A stretch of 64,000 bases of DNA from Rhizophagus sp. LPA8_4_AMF (lineage: Eukaryota; Glomeromycota; Glomeromycetes; Glomerales; Glomeraceae), in the NCBI GenBank assembly GCA_021464525.1, contig JADRCO010000008.1, positions 22,157-86,156 of the forward strand. Direction: 5' to 3'. Positions 10,671-23,005 of this stretch are shown here, one piece after another (the stretch's first letter is position 1; each line of letters starts with the position of its first letter). A program made the translations under genes and the position numbers. Below the pieces are notes generated by a model, which saw nothing but the letters and a program-made list of their open reading frames with translations, did no database searches and had not been told where the DNA came from.

Positions 10671-13479
10671 ATCTGAAGCCGAAATGCAGGTTGATTGCAA
10701 TTTTGAACTTTCAACCTAACTTTCTGGTTATCTCCTATTAAAAAAATCATTAGAATATCTTCAAAATTGCAAAATCCAAATGAGAGCTGAAATTATGAAA
10801 TTAAACATTTTCGTTAAATTTTACTATTAAAATTGTCGGCTGCTGGAGATTATGGGCATATTTTTATTTTTTTTCGCAATTAAAAACTCATTTTTTGCAA
10901 TAAGCGCTGGCCAAATGATATATTATGGCGATTAGAATCATTACAATATGGGCTAGGGCTGCCTTGCTTAATTATAAACAAAATATGCATAAAAGCTAAC
11001 GTGTAAAATGTCCACCAATTATCAATAAAATTAACGAAATTCTGGCGAATTGCGAATTAAATTTTCCAGTCTTAAGTTTATTATTATTGAATAAATTTAT
11101 TTATCACATTAAAAAATATGTAATCCTAAAATATCAGATTGATTAGACTCAAACTCATGGAAAACACTTCGTTCAAAATTACTAGTTTTCTCAAGTAGAT
11201 TTTACAATGAATCATAAAAAATTTTAAAATATAAATGTATTATACAAATTTACTTACAGTATAAAAAATAGTTTCATTAATAAAAAAAAAAGTGTTTATT
11301 ATGGAAGATATGATTTGCGATACAGGTGACGTGCGTCAGCAGGTATTTGACGCACGTCAGTTATCTGAGGCACAACATGATACATGCGCTATATACATAG
11401 GCGTCTATGATATTATTGGTATTATCGGTATTGTCGGTACTATAGGTATTTTTGGTATCATGACATCCAAAAATCTATTGTTAGCTTATTTGAAAAGTAT
11501 TTTTGAAAAGTGTAAGTAAAATGAGTTTCTCAAGCTTCAGATACTTCTTCAAAAAAAGGATGCAATGATAAAAGTAATTCTAAACTATTATTATTCTTCA
11601 AAATATAAAAGATTGTGTTTTAACTATAAAAATTTTTAATTCAAATAAATAAATAATATCTTTAATAATTTAAATAATCAATAAATTATTATCAATTCTT
11701 GTTTAGTGGAATTAGATACTTTATGGATTTCTTTAGATGATTTATCAGTATTTGTTGTAGTTGAACCCATTTTCCTCTTTATGATTACATATCCCATTTG
11801 GATTTTTAGTAGAAACTGGCACAGAGACAATAGCAATGAAATAATCCACACGTAACTTTTAATGATAAGATCAAGGTATCCTTCACATTGTACTAAAAAA
11901 CATTCCAAAATTAAAAATCTGTTTTTTCCACAAAAAAAATATTAAGTAAAACAAGAAAGTAGATAGAGATTTGGTGAATCTCTTCGTCTCTACATTTATG
12001 TTATCAATTAAGTCAATTTAAAGAGTCATCAATGATTTTTTAATTCAAAAGCAAACATTCATGTATTTTAATTTCAAAAGGAAGTACTACTAACGGAAGC
12101 CTACTTACATTAGTACATTATCCTGTGACAATTTTGTAAGCAATTACGCAAAATTATTTCAATGAAATATCATTTAAATACACGTAATTCATGTTTTCAT
12201 CTCCACTGACAAGTATTACTTTTGATACTGTCTACTGTCTAGTACTCTAGTTAGACCTCTTAATCCAAATAACTCACCTTTTCTTTAACGGTATCCATCA
12301 TTACCGTTCTCAAAATAGTTGTATCATTAGCATACATGCCAATTGTAAGAACGATGAATTAATTTTTTTGATCGATCGAACAGAAAATATCACGTGATTG
12401 GTCGATTAATTTCAGTTTTGCGCTATTATAAGCTCGGCCAGCATTAATTTGATCTATTGTGAGATCGACAGCAAGTTTATAATCGCGTTATTCGTCAAAA
12501 TAACAAATAATAATACACAAGAATAAAAATTCTTAGAATGCGATGGTGATTATTCATATGTTTAGCTTTTAATTAATAAATGATTTAATTTTAGGAATAA
12601 TTTAGCTGTTAGCAAAAGAACTTAAAAAATTATATTAATTATCGTATTTTTATGACGAGGCTTTTGACTTTTCTTTAATTAAAAAGGGTAACACGCGCTA
12701 TATGTTAGTTTTTTTCCATTAACATTGGAATATCGAAAAAAATGCATACTAGACGACCCTAAATAATTTATTAATTATTACTAGTTGTAACCTGTTGCTT
12801 CGCACCAGGATTAGTGGCTGGAATTATATGATCAGCATATAAATTTTGCTTGAATTTGTTTAACGTCACTGACGTAACCAATAGAAGGTTACACAATTTA
12901 GAATTTATTTATACAGTTAATCTAAACGTTACAAATTTTTTTAATTATATAGATAATGTATAACTGAATATTTAATAATATTTGTATACAAATTCTAGCG
13001 AACATTAAAAATTTTATTGAAAATTCCCGTAAAAAATTGAGTAAACAACAAACCAAATAATATTTAAATAAAAAATTTTTTTGAATATAATCACAAAAAA
13101 GGGTTGACTTTTAAAATAACATATATTACCCATTTAAAATGCCCATTTGATTATTACGATCGACATGCAAGAAAATATTTTAGTCGGATACATTATATAG
13201 TGGACACAACATCGTTGAGTAATTCAAAAGCGGTTAGTTCAATGTTGCACAAGAAAGATAGTTATTGGAGTACGGACTTAGTATTATCAATCAGAAATCA
13301 AAAAAAAAAACAAAGAAAAAAAACGTAACGAGGCTAAAGAATGTATACTTGCAACGTTTAAAAACAAATTGGTACGATTTGCAACGTCAATTAATTAATC
13401 TGCCAAGACCCTCGGTTAATCGGTTATTAACCGGTTAGCGGCTTAGCCCAAATAACTGTCTATTTGAATATTCGGTTCT
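10671..13479. other. Mostly non-coding; one possible exon fragment
   Basis: I recognise no gene. On the minus strand at about 12246-12360 a short open stretch reads GMYANDTTILRTVMMDTVKE and is followed by a good donor (AAG/GTGAGT). It could be an exon relic; YANDT also recalls a mutated reverse-transcriptase YADDT box. The right arm of the palindromic repeat lies at 11326-11377. The 74-codon frame at 13104-13328 has no support. Confidence 0.35.
11326..11377. repeat. Palindromic GACGTGCGTCA repeat, right arm
   Basis: Inverted relative to 9617-9690: CAGGTATTTGACGCACGTCA is followed by TTAT and CTGAGGCACAACA. Together with the left arm it could mark the two ends of a non-autonomous transposon. 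No target-site duplication could be settled by eye. Confidence 0.55.
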
Positions 13480-16063
13480 ATTTATTAAAATTCTTAAAAA
13501 TATTTATCAGGAAAATGAGAAAAAAAAAATTATTACTTCGATCCGTATCTGAATTTAATAACTGAATATAATCGGATAATTTACCCGGATAACAAGTTTG
13601 TTTTCGTCTCACATTTTAAGTAAGTTAATGTAACTAAGCTTGTTTATTTTTATTGATAAAATGAAAATTTAAAATGTAAAAATGAAAACTTTTTCTCATT
13701 ACATATAGGGATTGCAAAATCGAATTAATCAATAAACGTTTGTTTTAATGCAAAAAAATAAAAATTAAATAAGTAAAAGGACAAAATCATTAACAGTGAT
13801 TTGCTCTACCTCTCCGCTATGATTTTTGTGTTAAATTGTGATCATCAGGGATAATCGTGTGTTTTTCCTAAAAAAATTTCCTATCTTTTAGGAATTTTAC
13901 TGAATTAGGAAATTTTTCTTAGGAAAAATACATGATTATAATTTGAGAAACGATTAAACGATTTAAAATCGATTCTAATTATGGAAATCGATTTCAATCC
14001 CTAATTACATACCGCACACCGAACCTAACCTTTTTAGATTTTTCAAATCATTTTTTTTTATTCTTTCACTTACATAATAAGAAATTTAGGAGAAATAAAA
14101 TTTTTTTCTTTTTTAGGATGGACTCATGCATGCATCGTGTCGTACAATCAAAAGTCACTTCATTCTGTTTGATGTTTTTGGTTTCATCGTAATTTTGGTT
14201 ATTGTAAGACGCAGTAGACACATCATCTATTATCACTTATTGTCGAATGATTTCTATTGTAAATGACGCTTTTTTTGAATAAGATTTTTGGTGTTATTTA
14301 TGCAGTCCTATTATTAATAATGTAAACAAAACCTGATATTAATGGGTTCGCCGACGATCATCTCACAAAGGGGAATTTATGAAAAATAGTCTGTTCATTA
14401 GTATATCGAATATCGGTATATCAAAGTTAGGTGAACAAAAATGGTGAATTAAAAATTCTCATAAATCTGATAATCAATAAAATTGATTGTATTACTTCTT
14501 AAATTAAATAAAATTGATTATGCCAAGAATGCACATACAGGTGAAATTATTAATTATAGTAATAATAAATGGATTCACTTTAAAGATTAGGATTGACATA
14601 TCAGTGTAACCGACCTTATTATACTGTTTTGTTTTGGAAATTTTCAATCCATGTATCAAAAAAGTTCACATTATTTTTTTTTTTCTTAAAAAATTTTTTA
14701 TTCATTTTTTTCTTATTACAAAAAAAATAAAAATGATTTTTGAAAGAAAAGAATAGTATATACTACGATCTCTTCCTTTTGGCGGAAAAATCATTTAACT
14801 ATAATTGGTTTTTGCCTTGGTTTGCATTATGAAAATTATTGTAATTCCAAAATTTTTGTGTTACTAACGTTTATCACACATGAGTAATAATATATTTTGT
14901 CACAATTTTTTATTATGCCTAGATTCCGAACACTTGCTACTTGCTAGTTGCCCAATCCGTAATCCCATATAGAATTCGAACTCGCTTGATTCATAAATAT
15001 TTAGAGACTATTTGTTTCTAGAGAGATTTTTTTTTTTTTTTTTGATTCTTCAATCAGTAATTAAATGGAAATGTCGATCACATGAAAATCTTGCAATTTT
15101 ACTACACCTCATTGAAGTATTACTGTATGATCGATCTTTTATTCAGTTATTATTATTTATAATATTGATCGCCCCCAGAAAATGAGAAATTATAATTTCT
15201 TTAATATTATACTACCAAATTTTATAAAGAATGATGGTAAAAAATCATTTAAAATCGGATTCGTTGAATGTTTTCTTAATAGACATAAGTATATGAATTT
15301 AAAGAATATGGTTTAGTAATTTTTAAAGTATATTTTTAAATTGCTTTTAACAACGGAAAAAAAATATAAACTTAATTTCTTTTTTTTACATTCTTCAAAA
15401 ATATAAAAAGAAATCAAAGAAAACGTAAAATAAAAATAATATTATCACAACTAGACAAACTTTAATGGAGAGAATAATTTTCATTTTAGATAATAACCAG
15501 CCCAGCAGGAATAATCTCGGGAGTTAATTATATAGCATTAAAGATTGTAAAGTGGTCTAAAAAAAAAAAAGAAAAGGAGTACTGACTGTATTTTTTTGGT
15601 TCCGATAATAAAAAGGCAAAAAAAGTGTTAAGTATTAACTTAAATTTATATTATTATTAAACTAGGTAAACGGAAACCGTTGAATTCATCGTTTAATAGC
15701 AATAATTAAAAATTTTACGTAAATGGTCATTATTATGCAGTAAAGTGATAAAAATTGTGACGTGCAATAATGGATCGATGATAATATCATTTACTTTCAA
15801 TTAAGAATCTGTATTTCATAATGATATACAATATATTTATAATATTTCACTTAAAATTATATAAAATTTTTTTAAAATTATCTTTATTATTATTTGAGAC
15901 AAATTTTACAATTTATTAGCATCTAAAAGAAAACAGTAAAGAAAACTAAAATAAATTTGTGCGGATAGAATTATTCTAGCTATTCATTTAACATAAAGTG
16001 AACAAAAAAGAAAAAAAAAATATACATAATAAATTAATAAAAAATTAAATTATATTTGTAATA
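13480..16063. other. Non-coding left flank of unit A
   Basis: No gene recognised. Aligned words include 'cttaaaaatatttatcagg' (13490 and 27938 areas) and 'aaacaaaacctgatattaa' (14322 and 28540 areas). A block resembling 15070-15140 ('aatgtcgatcacatg', 'tcattgaagta') also occurs near 43390-43450, close to inverted unit C. Confidence 0.6.
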
Positions 16064-16573
16064 TTATCCACTTATTCCAGAATAACCAGTGCCTTCACCA
16101 TTTTGAGTGGTCATTGCATCATTAGGAAGTCGTTTCCTAAGTTTATTGTTATGACAATTACGTTTATTATTGTGAAGTTTCTTGGTAAGAATACCATTGT
16201 CGTCACAGTTGATACTCATATTTGTAAACTTATGTCTAAAAGATTTGGTACCGCCACGACCATCTGGTTTTATATTCAATCCATCCGTGAGATCGAATAG
16301 TGGATTCTTGCACTCATCAACAATTTTAAATCCGTAAGACGCGTTTGTATCATCGAAACCTTTGTTAAAGATTCCTGCGACTTCAGTGTGACCATTTTCG
16401 TCTTGAGCAAAGAATACGTAACCTATAACCGGACCAGAATTGAAATCCGCGGCGGCGACAGAGCAACTACATCGATTTCGTTTTTCAAGCGTATTAGAAC
16501 CACTGGGAAAAGCTGACGAAATAGTAACGAGAGATAAAAGAATAAAAAAGCTCAAAAACGTAAAGTATTTCAT
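16064..16573 (-). CDS. Small secreted kexin-processed protein (copy A)
   Basis: A 169-residue single-exon protein. Residues 1-21 are a signal peptide ending SSA. A short propeptide ends in LEKR (29-32), a kexin-type site, followed by the CxC motif NRCSC. The core has five cysteines, a conserved NAS glycosylation sequon before YGFKIVDEC, and a glycine-rich GRGGTKSFRHKF segment. Two more dibasic sites follow (NKR and RKR, the latter at 146-148). They would release a 21-residue C-terminal peptide containing AMTTQNGEG. The core pattern faintly recalls a Cu/Zn superoxide-dismutase-like barrel but lacks the metal histidines; this is a weak inference. It lies head-to-head with the membrane gene starting at 18106. 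A TATA-like element lies about 120 bases upstream. Role unknown; a secreted signal or effector is possible. Confidence 0.85.
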   Translation of the reverse strand: MKYFTFLSFFILLSLVTISSAFPSGSNTLEKRNRCSCSVAAADFNSGPVIGYVFFAQDENGHTEVAGIFNKGFDDTNASYGFKIVDECKNPLFDLTDGLNIKPDGRGGTKSFRHKFTNMSINCDDNGILTKKLHNNKRNCHNNKLRKRLPNDAMTTQNGEGTGYSGISG

Positions 16574-16690
16574 TGTTATTTTTTTTTAAAAAAAGGAAAA
16601 AAATTAATTGTTCTTTCTTGATAATATTTTATTATTTCTGTTTGTTTCGAATATTGAATTCGATGAGGGTAGAAGGTAGAAAATCCACCC

Positions 16691-16698
16691 TTTTTATA
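16691..16698 (-). promoter_or_regulatory. TATA-like box of secreted-protein gene A
   Basis: TATAAAAA on the minus strand, 118 bases upstream of the start codon. Copies B and C have a TATA-like element at 126 and 110 bases. A and B share the surrounding GAGAAATATAAAAAG. Confidence 0.55.
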
Positions 16699-18105
16699 TT
16701 TCTCACAAGAAAAGAATTTATATTAGTCGAATAGTAAGTAATTTGATTAATACTTTCTTTTACTCTGATCTAAAAATACGTGTAAAAAATTTAAAAATAT
16801 AAAAATGTTACATATACTACATTGCATATGCGTTAATGGAACTTTCTAATTTCTTCAATATTTAAAAATTTTATTAAAGTTCTTTATCAGATTATATGAA
16901 CCTTAAAATTTTAACAATTTTGTCTTTTGTAATAAAATTTATTAGCGAAAATCTATATATAAATTTTACGCTAAATCAAATTAGTCACCATAAAAAAAAA
17001 GAAATTGACGAATGATACCAAATTATTTTATGCATATATATTCTAAATAATTATATCTTTTTGTTATATCAATTTATATCATGTGTGAAAATTTCAGAGA
17101 CGGAATAACTTTGGAGATAAAATAAAAAGGTTTCATTGATTTGGTTTTAAAACCTAAAAGAAGTTAGATCCCATTTTATATATTTAAGGCAACATAAATT
17201 TAATGATGTAATATGCACAGATTGACCGAAATAAGAAGATCGGAATGTCAAATACAATACCGCATATCCTTAAAGAAGTAACACAATCGGATCTGCGCAA
17301 TTTTTGGGCCGTGAATTTAAACATTTTTATCCATTACAATAAGTTTACAATCTTATTAAAATGAATACTATTATTTATATGTAATAATATATATCAATAT
17401 ATATTTTAATTTTTTTTAAATTTTAAAAAATATTATTATATCGTACTAAGTCTTATCAATATCATTTATATCACTTGATCCATCATCGTGATCAAGAAAA
17501 AAATCGTGCAAGACAATGCATGATGAATTCCATAATATCATATCGCATTATTAATAAATCATTTTGCGAGAATTTTCAGGAATAAACTCTGAAGAATAAA
17601 TAATTAACGTCACTAAACTTATTTGTTTATTTTAAATGAAATTTTTTTCATTTTCATTTTTTTTATGCATAAAACGGAATCTAACTCTTTTAAATTTTTT
17701 AAATCACTTTTTTATTACACTTTCACCTCCATAATAACTACTAATAAGGAATCGAAATATATATTTTGAAGTTTTTGAATGAGTGGAATATGTATTGTAA
17801 AACAAAGAAAATCAGGTTGAAATATCTAAAATAGGTTAAACTTTACGAAAAATTTCGGAGTACTGATTGAAAAAAACTTACAAAATAATAAAATAACAAG
17901 TTAGTTGCGTAGTAAACGAACGAAAAAAGAAATAAAGAATGTAATATCTTTTTTTTTTTAATCAAAGATCCAAAAAAATCATGCTCAATAAATTTGGTAA
18001 TATACCCTAAAAAATTTCAGGGAGAATCCATTTTTTAAGATGGGTTTCTTTTCTTTTTAGTTTTTTTTTAAAAAAAAAAAAATTTGTAAATACAACTTTT
18101 TCATA
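16699..18105. other. Head-to-head intergenic region of unit A
   Basis: Non-coding and AT-rich, aligned with 31230-32798. It must hold the promoters of both divergent genes. The last 500 bases also resemble 1-509. Apart from the TATA-like box and the upstream ORF, I could not define any element. Confidence 0.5.
18040..18060 (+). promoter_or_regulatory. Short upstream ORF before membrane copy 2
   Basis: It encodes MGFFSF and stops at 18058-18060, 45 bases before the main start. It is the equivalent of the ORFs at 428-457 and 32718-32765. Confidence 0.3.
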
Positions 18106-21100
18106 ATGAGGTTATACTTCATTTTTCTTTTATCGATTATTTTACTGACGATATTACCAGTAAAATCGTCCATTATAATTGAAGAACCACAATCTGAAAC
18201 CGCTAAAACACCTCGCGTGTTAAATACAAATTATTATGATGACGGCACAATAGTCGTTCGAATAGTTCGTTTAAACTATACAGCTCCTTCCAAAGTTTGT
18301 GTGGAAGAACGCTTAACAATTCGTACTATTTATCCCAATGGAACTGTTAAAGGATTTGATCTTTCAGCAGATACATTAAATATACAACCTTTCAATTTTT
18401 GTCTTTTTCCAAAATTTAACCCTCTTAGATTTTATCCAGTAAAAGAAAATTATTTGTTTTTAACTTACGCGGAAGCTGAAGATGTAAACAATCCTTTCAC
18501 TTATAATGATTGGGGAATGATTATCGACTTAGATGGAGTAATTAAAAGGTATATATGTAAATATAAATTTAACTTTATATATATTTGGTATGAACATTAA
18601 TAATAAAGATTATTATTCCGCTTCTTTTATAGTAAAATTAAGTTAGGTGCATCCTTTGTTAATACTGCTAACGAATGGTTGCCCGCCCAAGATTCTATTA
18701 CATTAAATGTCCATAGAGATAATGGATTTCTTCGCACTGCGCCCATACCTGGTACTAATTCTATGATCTTGCAACAATTCAAAGTGTAAGTAATATATTT
18801 TAAATTATGAAAATTAATTTTAATGTATAATCTAATATAAATATTTCTTCTTTTATAAGAAATGAAAATGGAGAAATTCAATCTCTTGCAGAAACGTACA
18901 TGAATTATACGGCTATTCCAATCGATACAGTTGCAACAATGGACGGAGGATACGCGATTATTTATCCTGATTATACGCCGTCAACAGAAATCCCCTTAAC
19001 TCCATATATGGCGATTCGAGGTTTTTTTTTAGAAAATGGAAATCCGAAGGAGCAAGGACCATTTGTTCTCTATCAAACTTCAAATCCAGTATCAGATATT
19101 ATTTTACTTGATTGTGATTTTACTAAAGTAGGATTTGGACAAACTTGTATAGTAGTTTTAAGAACTTTACCAGCGACAAATCAAAATACGTTTATTAAAA
19201 TTGATTTTCTTTCATCGGGAACTGTTTATAATATTACGATTTTTCAAAACCCTGCCGATCTTGTTGATTTTGCCATTGTATCATTAGATTATGGAGGTTA
19301 TCTCTTATATAAAACAGAACCATTTCCAAGTGATATGACTAAACTTAATCTTTATGGTTATATTGTGGATGACCATGGTAATCATTATAATTGGAATATA
19401 CCATATCCTACTGTAACAAATTTTGGTGGGGATATTGTAATTTTACCAAATAATACTCTCGCAATTCCTCAACCGGAATCTGGACAATCTTGGAGTTTGA
19501 CCACCACTGATTTGTACAAGATCGAGGGCGCGCATGGTAAGTTGATACAAACGAGAAAGAAACATATATTTAAATTTTTTTTAACTTGTATAAACTTTTA
19601 AATATTATTAGATCATGGGTATGGAAATTTACATATCTTCAGCACAACTCCGAACATTAGTGATATTATAGATCCATCTGAAATTAAATCTCTTACAATT
19701 CAATTTTATAATAAAGTTGATTTATCACCTTATCGTAGCATTACAATTTTACAAGATGGTGGTATTATACGTCAAATTACTTCTGTAAGCCACAATAATG
19801 GAGAATTTGTAAGATCTATTGATGACTATACCGTTGAAATCACAGTGATTGATAGTACTTTTAATCAACCTGATGCAAAGTATTATGTTTTAATTGATGA
19901 TGGCTTTGTAAAGAGTAGAGAGTATCAAGAACCTATCATTGGTATACTAGACAATGCTTGGAATTTTATGACAAGTAAGTGTTTTATCTTATTAAAAATG
20001 TAAATAATATAACATACATATACATAAAATAAAATTCTTTTTTTCATAATAGTTCCACAAGAAGTTACAAAAAGTTCGTATGAAAGTAAAGTAAACGCAT
20101 CTAGTATTGACGGAAAAGTTCGATTGACTGCAGAGGGGACCGCTTACTTTAAAAGTTTTAAATATGACAAAATTAAAGTTAAAGAATTTTTTGATAATTT
20201 AACACGAGAATTGGCCAAAGCAATCCCTGTTGATCCGGAACGAATAACTTACAAATGAAAGACATGAAATTGATACTTCAGCTTCATCCGAACAATATAT
20301 TTTATCTATTAATGTTAAAAGAGCTAAGAATAAAACTGAAAGATCTGTTAATTTTGTCGCTAGTAATTTAGATACTTTATTAAAGAATAAACTTATTACT
20401 GTTATTGGTTCTGGAGAGTATACAAATTATTTAGATGAAGAATATGGATATGAACCCATACGTAAGAATCCATTTTTTTCGGATAAAGGATTTCATCTTA
20501 AATAACTAAATAATTTTTTTTTCTTTTATAAAAATAGCCAGGTGGACAGAAGAACATTTGGGTAGTCTCCTTGGAACAATTGCATTTAATGTCGTATTAT
20601 TGTTAATTGCCTGTTTGGTGAATACTCATTTAATATTAATATATTATTTAAAGATTTTTTTTTAATTTGAATACTGATAAAAATGAAAAAAAAATTTTTT
20701 TCTAACTTTTTCCTTTTTTTTTGTTTAGAACAAAACATTTGCAATTTATACATGTGGCAACGCTATTGAAAAATTTGTGACGACAATCCTTTTTACTAGC
20801 ATAGATGCGGAAAGTGTTGAAAATATTTTTACTACGAGGTAAAAAACAAACCAATAGTGAAAGAAATAAATAGAAATATAAATTTATTACTCTTTCAAAT
20901 ACTGATTTTATTCTCTTCACTTTCTTTCTCAATTTGAACTCTTTTAGTCTTTTCTTTGTGACATTTCCGTTTATCGTAAATTTAGGATTTGCAATTAAAG
21001 TTGTAAATGATGAACTTTTGAGAAATGACTTGAGTAAATTATTGGATAACATTAGAGGACTTAAAAATGACTTAGTAAAAGAGGGCAACAATTCTACAGT

Positions 21101-22523
21101 AAAGGGTGATCCAGAAAAAAACATTACAAATATAGTTGACGACCATAAAGAAAAAGTTAAGAAACTTACGAAAGTATTAAGAGAAACTAGAAAAGAATTA
21201 GTAAATGTTAAAAGAGAATTTACAGAAGTTAGCGTACTCACGAAAGAATTTAATGAACTTATAGAAAAATTAAAAGATCCAAAAGTTGATGTAAAAACCA
21301 TCAAAGAAAAATTGGAAGGAATTAATAATCTTATAGAAGAGTTAACGCAAGTTGAAGATTTTACAGAAGAGTTAATAGAAGTTTGGCTCAATTTGAATGA
21401 ACTTGACGAATTATTAGAATTGAATATAATTAACCCTGAAGAATCGAAAGAATCGAAAGAAGTTTACAAAGAGAAAGTTACCAAATTTATGGAAGAGATT
21501 GACAGAAATGAATTAAATGAAATTATGAAAGGATTAAAAGTAGTTGTAGAGTTTAGAGGCCTATTATATAAAGCTGTAGACCTTATGAATGGATTAAAAG
21601 AAAAAGAACCTACAAGCCAAAATAAACTTACTAGCCAAATTGAACTTACTAGTCAATTAAAAAAACTTAACAGCTTTAAAATAGAATTAGAAAAAATTAG
21701 CAATAAAGAATTGAAAGAAGAAAAAGAAGAATTAAATGACCATATAGAATTTACAGAAGAATTAGAAAAGGATAATATATAACGAAAGTGAAAAAAGATG
21801 AAGAAAATGGTAATGATACGACGAAAGCGAAAAAGGATAATAATACAATGGAAGTGAAAAGGGGTATAAAAGATGAAGAAAAAGGGGAAGAAAGAAATAG
21901 AAGGAGTAGTAGATGGGAAGAAGTTAAGAGATGGAGTTGTGTATTTATAAAATTTAAAGAGACATGCGAAGAGGAAGCTAAAAAACAGATAGAAAAAGGT
22001 CAGCCGAAGAAATATCGAAAAATTTCAACATGGTTAAAAGATTATAAAGATAATCAAATAATTGTAATAATATTCACGATACTGGCAGGAGTTGATACTT
22101 CACATTTAGAATTGCTTGGATCAAAGTTACGAATTAGAATTCCAAGTATTAATTATTGTGGTCATATAACTCGAAATGTTGACGTTAATTTTAATGCTAA
22201 ATTATCTCATGCAGCAGAAGAAAGTTTACTTTTGGGAGGTATCACTAATATTTTCATTGAAGATATTTCTGCAATATTTATTCAGGTATATAGATTATTT
22301 TTGCATTAATTTTTTATTTTTTTATTAACTCAATCATTAAAATTTTATTTTATTTTTTTTCAAGTGTTTTTATTTGGTTCAAGTTGTATCATTTCGTTAC
22401 ACGCCTATATACACTATTTCAAAATCTATTATACATCTCGCTACAAATTTATATCACATATATCAATATAAACGTAATTCCTCAAACACCAATACGGATA
22501 AACCCAATGATTCTGTAGAATGA
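18106..22523 (+). pseudogene. Membrane-family copy 2, interrupted by two frameshifts
   Basis: Same nine-exon plan as copy 1: 18106-18548, 18633-18785, 18860-19536, 19612-19974, 20053-20461, 20538-20617, 20729-20838, 20948-22285, 22365-22523. All splice sites are usable (exon 6 has a GTGAAT donor, exon 9 a shifted AAG acceptor). Exon 5 carries one extra base near 20247-20252 compared with copies 1 and 3, giving a stop at 20256-20258 inside the juxtamembrane domain. Exon 8 is shifted by one in the opposite sense near 21780 (stop 21780-21782), inside a repetitive Lys/Glu/Asn stretch. The two shifts cancel, but about 1.5 kb between them would be misread. Either the gene is newly disabled, encoding a secreted ectodomain without an anchor, or one or both shifts are assembly errors. 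Reading frames elsewhere are intact and close to copies 1 and 3. Confidence 0.7.
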
Positions 22524-22637
22524 ATGAATGAAAAAGCTCAAAATTTGACTAATAATTTTGTAAAATAATCTTTTAAATCTCTTATTGTTTGATCAATACT
22601 GTATAACTTATTAAATTAATTATTAAATTGTTATTTA

Positions 22638-22643
22638 AATAAA
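22638..22643 (+). terminator. Candidate polyadenylation signal, copy 2
   Basis: AATAAA 115 bases after the stop codon, in sequence aligned with 5227-5232. Confidence 0.4.
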
Positions 22644-23005
22644 TGTTTTATATGTATAATAATAATGCAGAATTGCCGACGTCCTTAAAATTTTTATTTT
22701 TCCAATGAAATTTTCTAATATATAAATGTTATACACGATCTGTCTAACAAAAATTTTGTTTCTTAACGGATTATATCGTTCGTCAATTAATAATACGTTT
22801 ATGGCGTTAATACAAAACTCACTTTAATAAGATGTCATTTTTAAACTCGCATTAAAAAACAATAAGATGTCAAAACTAATTGAATAAACTTCTAAACGTG
22901 TGCAAATTAATCAAAATATCGCGCTATTTTATTTTTTTTAATAGATCTTTATTTACAATAAAAGTCTTTTAGACATTTAACGATGAGATAATTTTTTTGT
23001 ACTAT

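Larger units (their letters stand above)
13480..23005. repeat. Segmental duplication unit A
   Basis: About 9.5 kb aligned, in the same order and orientation, with 27940-37480. Offsets are close to constant: about 14460 at the left edge, 14523 at the secreted-protein start, 14693 at the membrane-gene start and 14678 at its stop. The unit holds a non-coding left flank, the secreted-protein gene (-), the head-to-head intergenic region, the membrane gene (+) and its 3' flank. Small insertions and deletions account for the drift in offset. Confidence 0.8.

Noticed and set aside
13104-13328. 74-codon frame as a gene
   Set aside because: No signal, domain, splice context or paralogue. Length is within chance for this window.
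16103-16300. Frames opposite the secreted-protein genes (also 49993-50178)
   Set aside because: Antisense shadows that simply mirror the conserved coding strand.
16064-16573. Naming the secreted protein a superoxide dismutase
   Set aside because: There is a loose pattern resemblance in the core, but the metal-binding histidines and other hallmarks are absent. Similarity is too weak to assign function.
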